Source: Streptomyces echinatus (lineage in GTDB: Bacteria; Actinomycetota; Actinomycetes; Streptomycetales; Streptomycetaceae). Taken from it: a DNA stretch of 64,000 nucleotides. The stretch is from contig NZ_JACHJK010000005.1 in assembly GCF_014203595.1 (NCBI RefSeq), positions 278,105 to 342,104 on the forward strand, given 5' to 3'. Each line of letters starts with the position of its first letter. Within the stretch, counting starts at the first letter, position 1. The notes under the pieces were generated by a model. That model was not told the origin of the DNA and did not search any database. It was given only the letters and a program-made list of their open reading frames with translations. A program made the translations under genes and the position numbers. This document shows positions 8,011-16,327 of this stretch, piece by piece.

Positions 8011-8877
8011 ATGCGTATCGCCGTCACGATTTTCCTCACGGACGAGACCATCACCCCGGCCCGCCTCGCCCGCGAACTCGAACAGCGTGGCTTCGCCGGG
8101 CTGTACCTTCCCGAACACACCCACATCCCCGCCGAACGCACCACCCCCTACCCGGCCGGCGGCGACCTGCCGCGTGAGTACGGCCGCACCCTCGACCCCT
8201 TCGTCGCGCTCGGCCAGGCCGCGGCCGTCACCGAGCGCCTCGGCCTCGGCACCGGGGTCACCCTGGTCGCCCAGCACGACCCGATCGACCTCGCCAAGCG
8301 GATCGCCACGCTGGACCACCTGTCCGGCGGGCGCTTCACCCTCGGCCTCGGCTACGGCTGGAACGTGGAGGAGGCCGCCGACCACGGTGTGACCTGGCGG
8401 ACCCGGCGGGAGCTGGTGCGGGACCGGATGGCCCTGATGCGCGCGCTGTGGTCGCCGGAACCGACGGCGTACGCGGGTCGGTTCGGGAGCGTACGGGCCG
8501 CCTTCGCCCACCCCAAGCCCGTACGCAAGCCGCGCGGCCCGGTCGTCGGCCCCCGCACCCTCGTCGGCGGGGCGGCCGGGCCGAAGCTGTTCGCGCACAT
8601 CGCCGAGTACGCCGACGGCTGGCTGCCGATCGGCGGACGCGGGCTCACCGGGTCGCTGCCCGTGCTGCGCTCGGTGTGGTCGGACGCGGGCCGTGACCCG
8701 GCGGACCTGGAGGTCGTCCCGTACGCCGTGCAGCCCACCCCCGGCAAGCTCGGCCACTACGCGGAACTCGGCATCGAGGAGGTCGTGGTGCAGCTGCCGC
8801 CGGCCGGGGAGGCGGACGTGTTGCGCGCGCTCGACGCGTACGGCCCTCTCCTGGCGGACGGCACGCCCCGGACGTGA
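8011..8877 (+). CDS. LLM-class F420-dependent oxidoreductase
   Basis: 288 aa, TIM-barrel luciferase-like monooxygenase superfamily, F420-binding branch. Visible features are the first beta strand (RIAVTIFLTDE), DPFVALGQAAAVTERLGLGTGV, AKRIATLDHLSGGRFTLGLGYGWN near residues 90-120 (the conserved LSGGRxxLGxGxGW), and a late ADGWLPIGG segment that contacts the cofactor phosphate in relatives. The substrate is not predictable. It lies immediately upstream of fbiC, so a cofactor consumer sits next to a cofactor biosynthesis gene. The start is supported by the promoter spacing; an upstream ATG at 7975 is unlikely because it lies in the -35 region. Confidence 0.88.
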   Translation: MRIAVTIFLTDETITPARLARELEQRGFAGLYLPEHTHIPAERTTPYPAGGDLPREYGRTLDPFVALGQAAAVTERLGLGTGVTLVAQHDPIDLAKRIATLDHLSGGRFTLGLGYGWNVEEAADHGVTWRTRRELVRDRMALMRALWSPEPTAYAGRFGSVRAAFAHPKPVRKPRGPVVGPRTLVGGAAGPKLFAHIAEYADGWLPIGGRGLTGSLPVLRSVWSDAGRDPADLEVVPYAVQPTPGKLGHYAELGIEEVVVQLPPAGEADVLRALDAYGPLLADGTPRT

Positions 8878-8889
8878 TCAGCGCGAACG

Positions 8890-8895
8890 TATGCT
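8890..8895 (+). promoter_or_regulatory. -10 element for leaderless fbiC
   Basis: TATGCT lies 6 nt upstream of the fbiC ATG with no ribosome-binding site between, the arrangement of leaderless actinobacterial transcripts. No convincing -35 is seen at the end of the upstream gene. Confidence 0.5.
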
Positions 8896-8901
8896 CAAGA
8901 A

Positions 8902-11487
8902 ATGACGACTTCCGCGACCTCCGGAACCGGCCCGACCGAGAACTCCATGCGTCGCGCCCTCAAACGTGCCCGGGACGGCGTCGCCCTCGACGCCGGCGAG
9001 GCGGCGGTGCTCCTGCAGGCACGCGGAGCGGACCTGACCGACCTCGCCGCCTCCGCGGCCCGGGTGCGGGACGCGGGCCTGGCGGCGGCGGGCAGGCCCG
9101 GCGTCATCACGTACTCGAAGAGCGTCTTCATCCCCCTCACCCGGCTGTGCCGGGACAAGTGCCACTACTGCACGTTCGTCACCGTGCCCGGCAAGCTGCG
9201 CCGCGCCGGGCACGGGATGTTCATGTCCCCCGACGAGGTGCTGGACATCGCGCGCAAGGGTGCCGCGCTCGGTTGCAAGGAAGCCCTGATCACCCTCGGT
9301 GACAAGCCGGAGGACCGCTGGCCTGAGGCGCGCGAGTGGCTCGACGCGCACGGCTACGACGACACCATCGCCTACGTCCGCGCCATCTCCATCCGCATCC
9401 TGGAGGAGACGGGCCTGCTGCCCCACCTCAACCCGGGCGTCATGACGTGGACGGACTTCCAGCGCCTGAAGCCGGTCGCGCCGAGCATGGGCATGATGCT
9501 GGAGACGACCGCGACCCGGCTCTGGTCCGAGCCCGGCGGCCCGCACCACGGCTCCCCGGACAAGGAGCCGGCCGTACGGCTGCGCGTCCTGGAGGACGCC
9601 GGCCGGTCCTCCGTGCCCTTCACCTCCGGCCTGCTCATCGGCATCGGCGAGACGTACGAGGAGCGCGCGGAGTCGCTGTTCGCCCTCCGCCGGATCGCCC
9701 GCTCCTACCACGGCATCCAGGAGCTGATCATCCAGAACTTCCGCGCCAAGCCGGACACGGCGATGCGCGGCATGCCGGACGCCGAACTGGACGAGCTGGT
9801 GGCCACGGTGGCCGTCGCCCGGCACATCATGGGACCGAGCGGCTGCCTCCAGGCCCCGCCGAACCTGGTCGACTCCGAGTACGAGCGGCTGATCGGCGCC
9901 GGCATCGACGACTGGGGCGGGGTCTCGCCCCTGACCATCGACCACGTCAACCCCGAGCGCCCCTGGCCGCAGATCGAGGAACTCGCCGAGCGCTCCCGGT
10001 CCGCGGGCTTCGAGCTGCGCGAACGGCTGTGTGTGTACCCGGAGTTCGTGCGCCGTGGCGAGCCCTGGCTGGATCCGCGGCTGCGCCCGCACGTGTCGGC
10101 CCTGGCCGACCCCGTGACGGGCCTCGCCCTGCCGGACGCGCCGGTCGAGGGCCGTCCCTGGCAGGAGCCGGAGGAGGCGTTCACCGCCTCCGGCCGCACC
10201 GACCTGCACGCCTCCATCGACACCGAGGGCCGCACCTCCGACCGGCGTGACGACTTCGACGAGGTCTACGGCGACTGGGAGGCGCTGCGCGAGGCGGCGG
10301 CTCCCGGCATGGTCCCGCAGCGCATCGACACCGATGTGCGCGAGGCGCTGCGCACGGCCGCCGACGACCCGACCCGGCTCACCGACGCCGAGGCCCTCGC
10401 CCTGCTGCACGCGGACGGTCCCGCGCTGGACGCGCTGTGCCGGGTGGCCGACGACGTCCGCAGGTCGGCCGTCGGCGACGACGTCACCTACATCGTCACC
10501 CGCAACATCAACTTCACGAACGTCTGCTACACCGGCTGCCGGTTCTGCGCCTTCGCGCAGCGCCGCACGGACGCGGACGCGTACACCCTGTCACTGGATC
10601 AGGTGGCGGACCGCGCCCAGCAGGCGTGGGACGTGGGCGCGGTCGAGGTGTGCATGCAGGGCGGCATTCATCCCGATCTGCCCGGCGCGGCGTACTTCGA
10701 CATCGCGAAGGCGGTGAAGGAGCGCGTCCCCGGCATGCACGTGCACGCCTTCTCCCCGATGGAGGTGGTGAACGGCGCGACCCGCACCGGCATGCCGATC
10801 CGCGAATGGCTCACGGCCGCCAAGGAGGCGGGCCTGGACTCCATCCCCGGTACGGCGGCGGAGATCCTGGACGACGAGGTCCGCTGGGTGCTGACCAAGG
10901 GCAAGCTGCCCACGGCCACCTGGATCGAGGTGATCAGGACCGCCCACGAGCTGGGCATCCGGTCGTCCTCCACGATGATGTACGGACATGTGGACCAGCC
11001 CCGCCACTGGCTCGGCCACCTGCGCACCCTGGCCGGGATCCAGCGCGAGACGGGCGGCTTCACGGAGTTCGTGACCCTGCCCTTCATCCACACCAACGCG
11101 CCGGTCTACCTGGCCGGTATCGCCCGCCCCGGCCCGACCGTGCGGGACAACCGGGCGGTGACGGCGATGGCCCGGCTGCTGCTGCACCCCTGGATCCCCA
11201 ACATCCAGACAAGCTGGGTCAAACTGGGCGCGGAGGGGGCGGCGGAGATGCTCCGCTCCGGCGCGAACGACCTCGGCGGGACGCTGATGGAGGAGACGAT
11301 CTCCCGCATGGCGGGCTCCTCCTACGGCTCGTACAAGTCGATCCGTGACCTGGTCGCGGTGGCGGAGGCGGCCGGCCGTCCCGCGAAGCCGCGCACCACG
11401 CTCTACGGCGAGGTCACCGAGGAGCGGCGACGGGCCGCCGAGGCGTCCGACGGGCACCTGCCGGATCTGCTGCCGGTCCTGGACTGA
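8902..11487 (+). CDS. fbiC: FbiC, bifunctional FO synthase (CofG/CofH fusion)
   Basis: 861 aa, the full length of the actinobacterial two-domain enzyme that makes FO (7,8-didemethyl-8-hydroxy-5-deazariboflavin) from a tyrosine-derived substrate and 5-amino-6-ribitylamino-uracil, the first committed step to coenzyme F420. Two radical SAM modules are visible. The N-terminal CofG-like half has Cys83, Cys87 and Cys90 in CRDKCHYC; the C-terminal CofH-like half has Cys542, Cys546 and Cys549 in CYTGCRFC. The CxxxCxxC sets bind the [4Fe-4S] clusters, and both are intact. Nearby F420-type oxidoreductases at 2788-3183 and 8011-8877 suggest a small deazaflavin neighbourhood. Confidence 0.97.
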   Translation: MTTSATSGTGPTENSMRRALKRARDGVALDAGEAAVLLQARGADLTDLAASAARVRDAGLAAAGRPGVITYSKSVFIPLTRLCRDKCHYCTFVTVPGKLRRAGHGMFMSPDEVLDIARKGAALGCKEALITLGDKPEDRWPEAREWLDAHGYDDTIAYVRAISIRILEETGLLPHLNPGVMTWTDFQRLKPVAPSMGMMLETTATRLWSEPGGPHHGSPDKEPAVRLRVLEDAGRSSVPFTSGLLIGIGETYEERAESLFALRRIARSYHGIQELIIQNFRAKPDTAMRGMPDAELDELVATVAVARHIMGPSGCLQAPPNLVDSEYERLIGAGIDDWGGVSPLTIDHVNPERPWPQIEELAERSRSAGFELRERLCVYPEFVRRGEPWLDPRLRPHVSALADPVTGLALPDAPVEGRPWQEPEEAFTASGRTDLHASIDTEGRTSDRRDDFDEVYGDWEALREAAAPGMVPQRIDTDVREALRTAADDPTRLTDAEALALLHADGPALDALCRVADDVRRSAVGDDVTYIVTRNINFTNVCYTGCRFCAFAQRRTDADAYTLSLDQVADRAQQAWDVGAVEVCMQGGIHPDLPGAAYFDIAKAVKERVPGMHVHAFSPMEVVNGATRTGMPIREWLTAAKEAGLDSIPGTAAEILDDEVRWVLTKGKLPTATWIEVIRTAHELGIRSSSTMMYGHVDQPRHWLGHLRTLAGIQRETGGFTEFVTLPFIHTNAPVYLAGIARPGPTVRDNRAVTAMARLLLHPWIPNIQTSWVKLGAEGAAEMLRSGANDLGGTLMEETISRMAGSSYGSYKSIRDLVAVAEAAGRPAKPRTTLYGEVTEERRRAAEASDGHLPDLLPVLD

Positions 11488-11545
11488 GTACGATGATCCG
11501 ACCCCCGATCCTGGACGGGGCCCCGTAGCGGAGGAGATGCGTCCC

Positions 11546-12109
11546 GTGGCTGCCCGACTGCCCTCGTGGGCCTGGGTCACCGGTCTGACGGCCGGGGCGA
11601 CCGCCGCCGTGGTCGCCCTCGCGATACAGGCGAACCAGGCGCCGCAACCCACGGCCGCCGTGGCCAGGCCCGGCGCGTCGGCGTCGGCGACACCCCACGC
11701 GACCGTCTCCCCGAAGGCGCCGGCCGCGCCCGCCCTGCCGGACGCCTCCGGCGAGGGCCGCCGGATCGTGTACTCGGTGGCCGGGAAGCGGGTGTGGCTG
11801 GTCGACGCGACCGGCAAGCCGGTCCGCACGTTCACGGTGTGGCCGGGCACGGTGGACCCGCAGCCCGGCCGCTACTCGGTCACCCTGCGCACCCAGTCCC
11901 TCAAGGGCTCGGACGGCGTGGAGATCGAGCACGTCATGTACTTCACCAAGGTGTCCGGCGTGAACGTCGCCTTCTCCAACGCCCTGGACGGCTCCTCGCC
12001 GCCGCCGGCGAACGGCCAGAAGCGGGGCGGCATCCGCCTCCACAAGGAGGACGGGGCCGCGCTGTGGTCCTTCGGCGATCAGGGCACCAAGGTGGCGGTC
12101 GTCAACTAG
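11546..12109 (+). CDS. L,D-transpeptidase-like (YkuD fold) protein lacking the catalytic Cys
   Basis: 187 aa from GTG 11546, which has GGAGGA 9 nt upstream. Residues about 8-28 form a membrane anchor, followed by an Ala/Pro/Ser linker. Residues ~70-187 align by eye with a YkuD domain: IVYSVAGKRVWLVDATG, RTFTVWPGTVDPQPGRYSV, a MYFTK strand, then GGIRLHKEDGAALW and a final GTKVAVV strand. Where active enzymes have SHGCxR this protein reads KRGGIR (residues 159-164), so Gly162 replaces the nucleophilic Cys, and the upstream catalytic His-Gly is also missing. Transpeptidase activity is therefore unlikely; a cell-wall binding or regulatory role is inference. Its end overlaps the convergent DUF2165 gene by 8 nt. 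Confidence 0.72.
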   Translation: MAARLPSWAWVTGLTAGATAAVVALAIQANQAPQPTAAVARPGASASATPHATVSPKAPAAPALPDASGEGRRIVYSVAGKRVWLVDATGKPVRTFTVWPGTVDPQPGRYSVTLRTQSLKGSDGVEIEHVMYFTKVSGVNVAFSNALDGSSPPPANGQKRGGIRLHKEDGAALWSFGDQGTKVAVVN

Positions 12110-12608
12110 CGTCCCGGCGGCCGGCGGGCAACTGGTTGACGATCAACGCCACCCCGCTGAGCAGGAACACCCGGGTCGCGGCGTCCAGCCCGTTCCACGT
12201 CTTCGACTGCCACATCGCGAACCACTCCCCGCCGACCGCGATGAACCCGGCGCCGAAGAGCAGCAGGAGCATCAGCAGGCCGTAGGTGGAGAACCGCCGG
12301 GCCCGGTCGTGGTCCCGCCGCGCCCACAGCCACGCGCCCCAGATCAGCACGAGCGCCGCCACCGTCTCCCAGGCGATGATCAGGACGTAGGCGGTGTCCT
12401 GCAGCGCGGTGCTGGTGATCGCGCGCCACATCAGGTCGTCGTCCTTGAACGTCGTGTCCATCGCCAGCACATGCCGGACGAACTGCTGGTTGGTCCCGAA
12501 GTCGGTGATGTTCCCGAGGGCGACGAGGGCGATGTAGAGGGCGAGTATGCCGGTGAGGACACCGGCGGCGAGGCTGAGGCCGGTGTGGCGTGTGGGGGTG
12601 GTGGTCAT
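12102..12608 (-). CDS. DUF2165-like small integral membrane protein
   Basis: 168 aa with four predicted transmembrane helices (about residues 12-34, 72-95, 108-130 and 140-160). The arrangement, with GNITDFGTNQQFVRHVLAMDTTF after the first helix and a central WRAITS segment, matches the DUF2165 predicted small membrane protein family, whose function is unknown. It begins 54 nt downstream of the DUF397 gene and could share its transcript. Its end overlaps the L,D-transpeptidase-like gene by 8 nt. Confidence 0.82.
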   Translation of the reverse strand: MTTTPTRHTGLSLAAGVLTGILALYIALVALGNITDFGTNQQFVRHVLAMDTTFKDDDLMWRAITSTALQDTAYVLIIAWETVAALVLIWGAWLWARRDHDRARRFSTYGLLMLLLLFGAGFIAVGGEWFAMWQSKTWNGLDAATRVFLLSGVALIVNQLPAGRRDAS

Positions 12609-12662
12609 GGCTGGATTCTCCCCCGCCCAACACCGGTTTGGCTCGCGATCATTGAGCCAGAG

Positions 12663-12851
12663 TTATCCCAGGCGGGAGGCGAACCCGAGGAACTCCGTCC
12701 AGGTGCCACCGCCGACCGCGAGCCGGGCGCGCGCGGGATCCTTGGAGTCGCGGACGTGGACGGTGGCGGGGGTTATGGCTACCTCGACGCAGTCGGGGCC
12801 GTCGTTCCCGCTGTAGCTGCTCTTGAACCAGGTCAGCTTGTCGGTGGTCAT
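12663..12851 (-). CDS. DUF397 domain protein
   Basis: 62 aa, a complete DUF397 domain: WFKSSYSGNDGPDCVEVA, then VHVRDSKDP and a C-terminal W-x-x-F (WTEFLGFA) segment. These small proteins sit almost invariably behind an XRE/DUF5753 regulator in Streptomyces and are proposed partners of it (bldB/whiJ-type systems). The ATG overlaps the stop of the upstream XRE gene (ATGA), so the two are co-translated. Confidence 0.92.
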   Translation of the reverse strand: MTTDKLTWFKSSYSGNDGPDCVEVAITPATVHVRDSKDPARARLAVGGGTWTEFLGFASRLG

Positions 12852-13660
12852 GTCTCTTCTCCCAGAATCTTCTCGATGAGAGCCACGGACTCCCGAGGCG
12901 AGAGTGACTGCGCTCGGATCATTCCATAGCGCATCTCCAGGATCTGTACTTCCTGTGGCTGGCTGATCACTCGGCTGTACAGCTGGCCTTCGGTCTGGCC
13001 CATCGTTTTGCCCCTGCGGAGCTTCAGCACACGGAACGAGCCCATCATGCCCGCGTGATCCTCGCGGTCGGTAGGCATCACCTGGATCTCCACGTGCCTC
13101 AACGCAGCCAGTTCCAAGAGGTGTTCGAGCTGTTGCCGAAGGACCAGTCTGCCTCCGACGGGCCGCCGTAGCGTCACCTCTTCCAGCACGAAGGTGATGA
13201 GCGGCTTCGGTACCCGCTCGAACACGGACTTCCGTGACATACGCGCCGTGACGAGCCGGTCGATCTCCTCTTCGGAGTACGAAGGGCGCCGCATCTCGTA
13301 CAACGCCTGCGCGTACTCGGGGGTCTGGAGAAGTCCGTGGATGTGGAGAGCGGCGTAGGCGCCCATCTCGACCGACTCGTCCTCCAGTTTCTTCAGATCC
13401 CGGACGTTCTTCGGGTACCTGGCCTTCTCGACGTCCTCCTTCATCGCCGCCAGCTTCCCGGCAGCGCCCAACACCTCATCTGCCGCGTCCAGGAATTCCG
13501 GTTGGGGGACTCGTACTCCTCTTTCCACTGCGGAGACCAGATCCATGCCGTAGCCGATGCGCGCGCCCAGTTCTCCCTGCTTCAGGCCCGCGGCTTCCCG
13601 CCACACCCTGATCTGCCGCCCGACCGCCTTGAGTACGGCTGCGGCCTCCTCGTCCTCCAT
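12848..13660 (-). CDS. XRE-family regulator with Scr1/DUF5753 C-terminal domain
   Basis: 270 aa. Residues ~10-65 form a Cro/C1 HTH (GRQIRVWREAAGLKQGELGARIGYGMDLVSAVERG). The rest is the DUF5753 domain with its usual landmarks: GLLQTPEYAQALYE, a VTARMSRKSVF segment, FVLEEVTLRRPVGG, QQLEHLLELA, IQVMPTDREDHAGMMGSF. WhiJ-like members act in Streptomyces development and pair with a DUF397 protein, present here directly downstream. I start at ATG 13660; an alternative GTG is two codons upstream (13666). The frame continues upstream but into non-conserved sequence. Confidence 0.92.
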   Translation of the reverse strand: MEDEEAAAVLKAVGRQIRVWREAAGLKQGELGARIGYGMDLVSAVERGVRVPQPEFLDAADEVLGAAGKLAAMKEDVEKARYPKNVRDLKKLEDESVEMGAYAALHIHGLLQTPEYAQALYEMRRPSYSEEEIDRLVTARMSRKSVFERVPKPLITFVLEEVTLRRPVGGRLVLRQQLEHLLELAALRHVEIQVMPTDREDHAGMMGSFRVLKLRRGKTMGQTEGQLYSRVISQPQEVQILEMRYGMIRAQSLSPRESVALIEKILGEET

Positions 13661-13783
13661 GCTCACCCTCCGTATTGGCGCCGTCACGCGACAGCGTAGG
13701 GGTGGCAGACCGCGCCAGGGGATGCCAATGGGAAAGTCGATGGCCGGCCGCGTCCCGACTGTCCACGACCCGGTGAACGCCCC

Positions 13784-13816
13784 TTGTACACCCGGCACTT
13801 GGAGCTACGGTCCGTA
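13784..13816 (+). promoter_or_regulatory. putative promoter with overlapping dyad in a 404-bp intergenic region
   Basis: The gap between the divergent genes at 13660 and 14065 holds TTGTAC (13784-13789), a 16-nt spacer and TACGGT (13806-13811). The -10 overlaps the dyad TACGG-T-CCGTA. It would give a leader of about 250 nt before ATG 14065. A 47-codon frame in this leader (13929-14072, GGAG 5 nt before its ATG) overlaps the next start, but its third-position GC is low for this genome. Confidence 0.4.
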
Positions 13817-14064
13817 CCGGGGCGCGGGGGGCCACGACCCGGTGGTGCCCGACCCCAGAAGACCAAAGAACCGGGGTAAGAACCGAACCCACCCCCACCG
13901 CCCCCGTCGCTCACTCGCCGGAGTGAATATGCCCGACGCAACTGGCGCGGCAGGGGAGTTGTCGGGCAGTGTCGGCGACGACCACCCCGAACATGCATCG
14001 GCCCCCGCCGGGACTGCCATCCCAGTGCGAGGGCCTGATCACCGAGGAAGGCAAGAACTTCCTG

Positions 14065-14838
14065 ATGACTAACAAGAAGCGTAACGCTCCCGCGCGGCCC
14101 AGGACCCGGCATTCCTCGGGCGTCACCCACGTGAACGAACCCCATCACGACAACTTCACCGTCGTCGGCAACCACCTGGCCCAGCACGCCGAGCTGTCGC
14201 TCGTGGCCATCGGCCTGGCGCTGCACATCCAGTCGCTGCCGGAGGGGACGCCGATCGGCATCAAGGCGCTGGCGGCGAAGTTCCCCGAGGGGGAGATCCG
14301 GATCGCGGCGGCACTGCGCGAGCTGGAGGAACACGGATACCTCTCGCGTCCCAGGGAGCGTCTTCAATCGGGACAGGTGACGACCCGGACGATCTCGTAC
14401 AACAAGCCGAGGCTCGCGGTGGCCCTCGCCGCCCCGGTCGCCCCCGAGCCCGAGGCTCCGCCGAAGGCGCCCCCGCCGCCCGGCAAGGCCACCGAACTGC
14501 TCGCCGGGCTCCGGGCCCGTGATTCCCGCCTGCTCCTGACCGAGCGGGACGTGCACCGCCTGGCGCCGGCCGTCTCCGAGTGGCTGGAGCGGGGCGTGCC
14601 TCCCACGGCGGTCGTCCGCACTCTCACGACCGGGCTGCCCGCAGAGCCGATCAAGCATCCGGCCGCCTTCCTGGCGCACCGCCTCACCGCTCAACTGCCG
14701 CCGCACCTCCCCGCGCCGCCGCGGACCATCACCCCACCCCGCCCGGACCCCCTCCAGACCTGCGACGGCTGCGACCGGGCCTTCCGCTCCCCCCACCCGG
14801 GCCGCTGCCGGAGCTGCCGCCGGTCCGCGGTGGCGTGA
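14065..14838 (+). CDS. winged-helix DNA-binding protein with C-terminal zinc ribbon
   Basis: 257 aa from ATG 14065; an in-frame GTG at 13969 is possible because third-position GC is already high there. The N-terminal half has a helix-turn-helix (NFTVVGNHLAQHAELSLVAIG, IKALAAKFPEGEIRIAAALRELEEHGYL, then a basic wing), like replication-initiator or MarR-type winged helices. A Pro-rich linker follows, then a helical segment. The last 25 residues carry CDGC...CRSC, a small zinc-ribbon pattern. Related Streptomyces proteins are annotated only as helix-turn-helix proteins; the function is unknown and no obvious target lies alongside. Confidence 0.75.
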   Translation: MTNKKRNAPARPRTRHSSGVTHVNEPHHDNFTVVGNHLAQHAELSLVAIGLALHIQSLPEGTPIGIKALAAKFPEGEIRIAAALRELEEHGYLSRPRERLQSGQVTTRTISYNKPRLAVALAAPVAPEPEAPPKAPPPPGKATELLAGLRARDSRLLLTERDVHRLAPAVSEWLERGVPPTAVVRTLTTGLPAEPIKHPAAFLAHRLTAQLPPHLPAPPRTITPPRPDPLQTCDGCDRAFRSPHPGRCRSCRRSAVA

Positions 14839-15134
14839 CTCCGGGACCAGGGTCGACGTGCCGCCTCGCGCAGCCGCCGCATCGACGGTTCCACCGGTAC
14901 CGTACGAGGACCGGCACACCTGCCGAGGTCACCGTGAGCGGCCCTTACGTCCTGGCCGTGCCGCGGCACGAGTGCGTGTATGTCTGCGACGTCACGTGGT
15001 ACGGCTGACCCCGTCCCGGTCCCAAGCTGATCGGGAATGACCGGCCGGGGCAGATTTGTCCCGCTGATCGGACCGTCCCCGGTCGATTACAGTGCTGGGC
15101 GTCGTACAGGCGGACGGTGTCGAGGGGAGTTCCG
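14839..15134. other. intergenic region, 296 bp
   Basis: No convincing gene. A 24-codon GTG-initiated frame at about 14934-15008 lacks support. TTGTCC near 15055 and GATTACAGT near 15085 may belong to the promoter of the ADP-ribosylglycohydrolase-like gene. Confidence 0.4.
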
Positions 15135-16250
15135 GTGAGCGCGACGTCCGGTGCCGTCTGGGGCCGCGCCGAGCAGCAGGACTTCCGCGGCCGGGTGCGC
15201 GGCACGCTGCTCGGGGCCGCGGTGGGCGACGCCCTGGGCGGACCCGCCGACGCGCTGTCCCTGGAGGAGATCCGGGCCGCGTACGGCGGCGAGGGGCTGC
15301 TGGACCTGGCCTTCGGGCACGGCCGGCGCGGCACGGTCACCCATCACACCCAGCTGAGCCTGTTCACCGTGGACGGGCTGATCCGCGCGCAGGTGCGCCG
15401 CGACACCGGCGCCTGGCATCCGCCGACGGATCTGCACCGGGCGTATCTGCGCTGGGCGGCGACCCAGCGGGACTGGGGGCCCGACGAACGCCGCAAGGAC
15501 GACGGGTGGCTGGCCCGCGAGGAGTGGCTGTACGCCCGCCGGGATCCGGGACGGGCGCTGCTCGTCGGCTTCGGCGACGAGACCATGGGCACGCTGGAGA
15601 CCCCGAAGAACCCCGGGGAGCTGGGCCCGGAGGCCGTCGCCCGCTCGGCACCGTTCGGCCTGCTGGTCGGCTGGGAGCCGCAGCTCGTCGTCCAGCTTGC
15701 GGTGGAGTGCGCGGCCCAGACCCACGGTCACCCCATCGCCTACCTGTCGGCGGGCGCGTACGCCGTGATCGTGCACGGGCTGGCCCGGGGCGAGAGCCTG
15801 GACGGCGCCGTGCAGCGGGCGCTCGCCCTGCTCGCCGCCCGGCCCGGCCACCAGCCGGTCTCCGACGCCCTGCAGCACGCCCTCGGCGCCGTACGGCAGG
15901 GGATGCCCACCCCGGCCCGGGTGGAGGAACTGGCCGGCGACGGCACGGCGGACGGACTGCTCGCCGCGTCCGTGTACTGCGCGCTGGTGGGGGAGGACGT
16001 ACGGCACGGCCTGTGCCTGGCGGTGAACCAGAGCGGTCCGTCGGCGGCGGCGGGGGCGCTGACCGGGGGCCTCCTCGGCGCCCTGCACGGCGAGACGGCC
16101 CTCCCCCCGGCCTGGCTGGTCGAGCTGGAGGGCCGCCCGACGATCCTGGAACTCGCCGACGACTTCTCCATGGAGATGACCCAGGGCCCGGCCCTCCACG
16201 GCCCGGCCGGCTCCGCCCCCGGCTGGCTGGCCCGCTACCCACGAGCCTGA
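15135..16250 (+). CDS. ADP-ribosylglycohydrolase-fold protein lacking metal-binding residues
   Basis: 371 aa from GTG 15135 with GGGGAG 6 nt upstream. The fold is recognisable: VRGTLLGAAVGDALGGPADA at the N-terminus, HHTQLSLFTVDGLIRA near residues 70-85, and a late AVNQSG...GALTGGLLGALHG segment. Active ARH/DraG enzymes use TDDT and SGDSDS/T Asp residues to hold two divalent metals. Here the first motif is THHT (residues 69-72) and the second is NQSGPSAA (298-305), so all four acidic residues are replaced. Hydrolase activity is doubtful; it may bind ADP-ribose or a partner. It is read alone, with no obvious ADP-ribosyltransferase nearby. Confidence 0.82.
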   Translation: MSATSGAVWGRAEQQDFRGRVRGTLLGAAVGDALGGPADALSLEEIRAAYGGEGLLDLAFGHGRRGTVTHHTQLSLFTVDGLIRAQVRRDTGAWHPPTDLHRAYLRWAATQRDWGPDERRKDDGWLAREEWLYARRDPGRALLVGFGDETMGTLETPKNPGELGPEAVARSAPFGLLVGWEPQLVVQLAVECAAQTHGHPIAYLSAGAYAVIVHGLARGESLDGAVQRALALLAARPGHQPVSDALQHALGAVRQGMPTPARVEELAGDGTADGLLAASVYCALVGEDVRHGLCLAVNQSGPSAAAGALTGGLLGALHGETALPPAWLVELEGRPTILELADDFSMEMTQGPALHGPAGSAPGWLARYPRA

Positions 16251-16265
16251 CCCGACAGGGTCCCC

Positions 16266-16315
16266 AGGGGCGCGAGGAGCCACGTACCCCGCCACGACGA
16301 TCCCGCACCCGAAGG
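16266..16315. repeat. dispersed intergenic repeat, copy B
   Basis: A diverged copy of the 3916-3966 element, again between convergent stops; it starts AGGGGCGCGAGGA and shares GCCACGACG and CGCACCCGAA with copy A. Confidence 0.45.
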
Positions 16316-16327
16316 CCGGCGGTACCC

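Noticed and set aside
13929..14072. 47-codon leader frame with a good GGAG site, overlapping the next start
   Set aside because: Codon third-position GC is low for this genome and the competing frame (from GTG 13969) is more gene-like, so it is mentioned only under the promoter entry.
14934..15008. 24-codon GTG-initiated peptide upstream of the ADP-ribosylglycohydrolase-like gene
   Set aside because: Very short, no ribosome-binding site and no resemblance to a leader or RiPP precursor.
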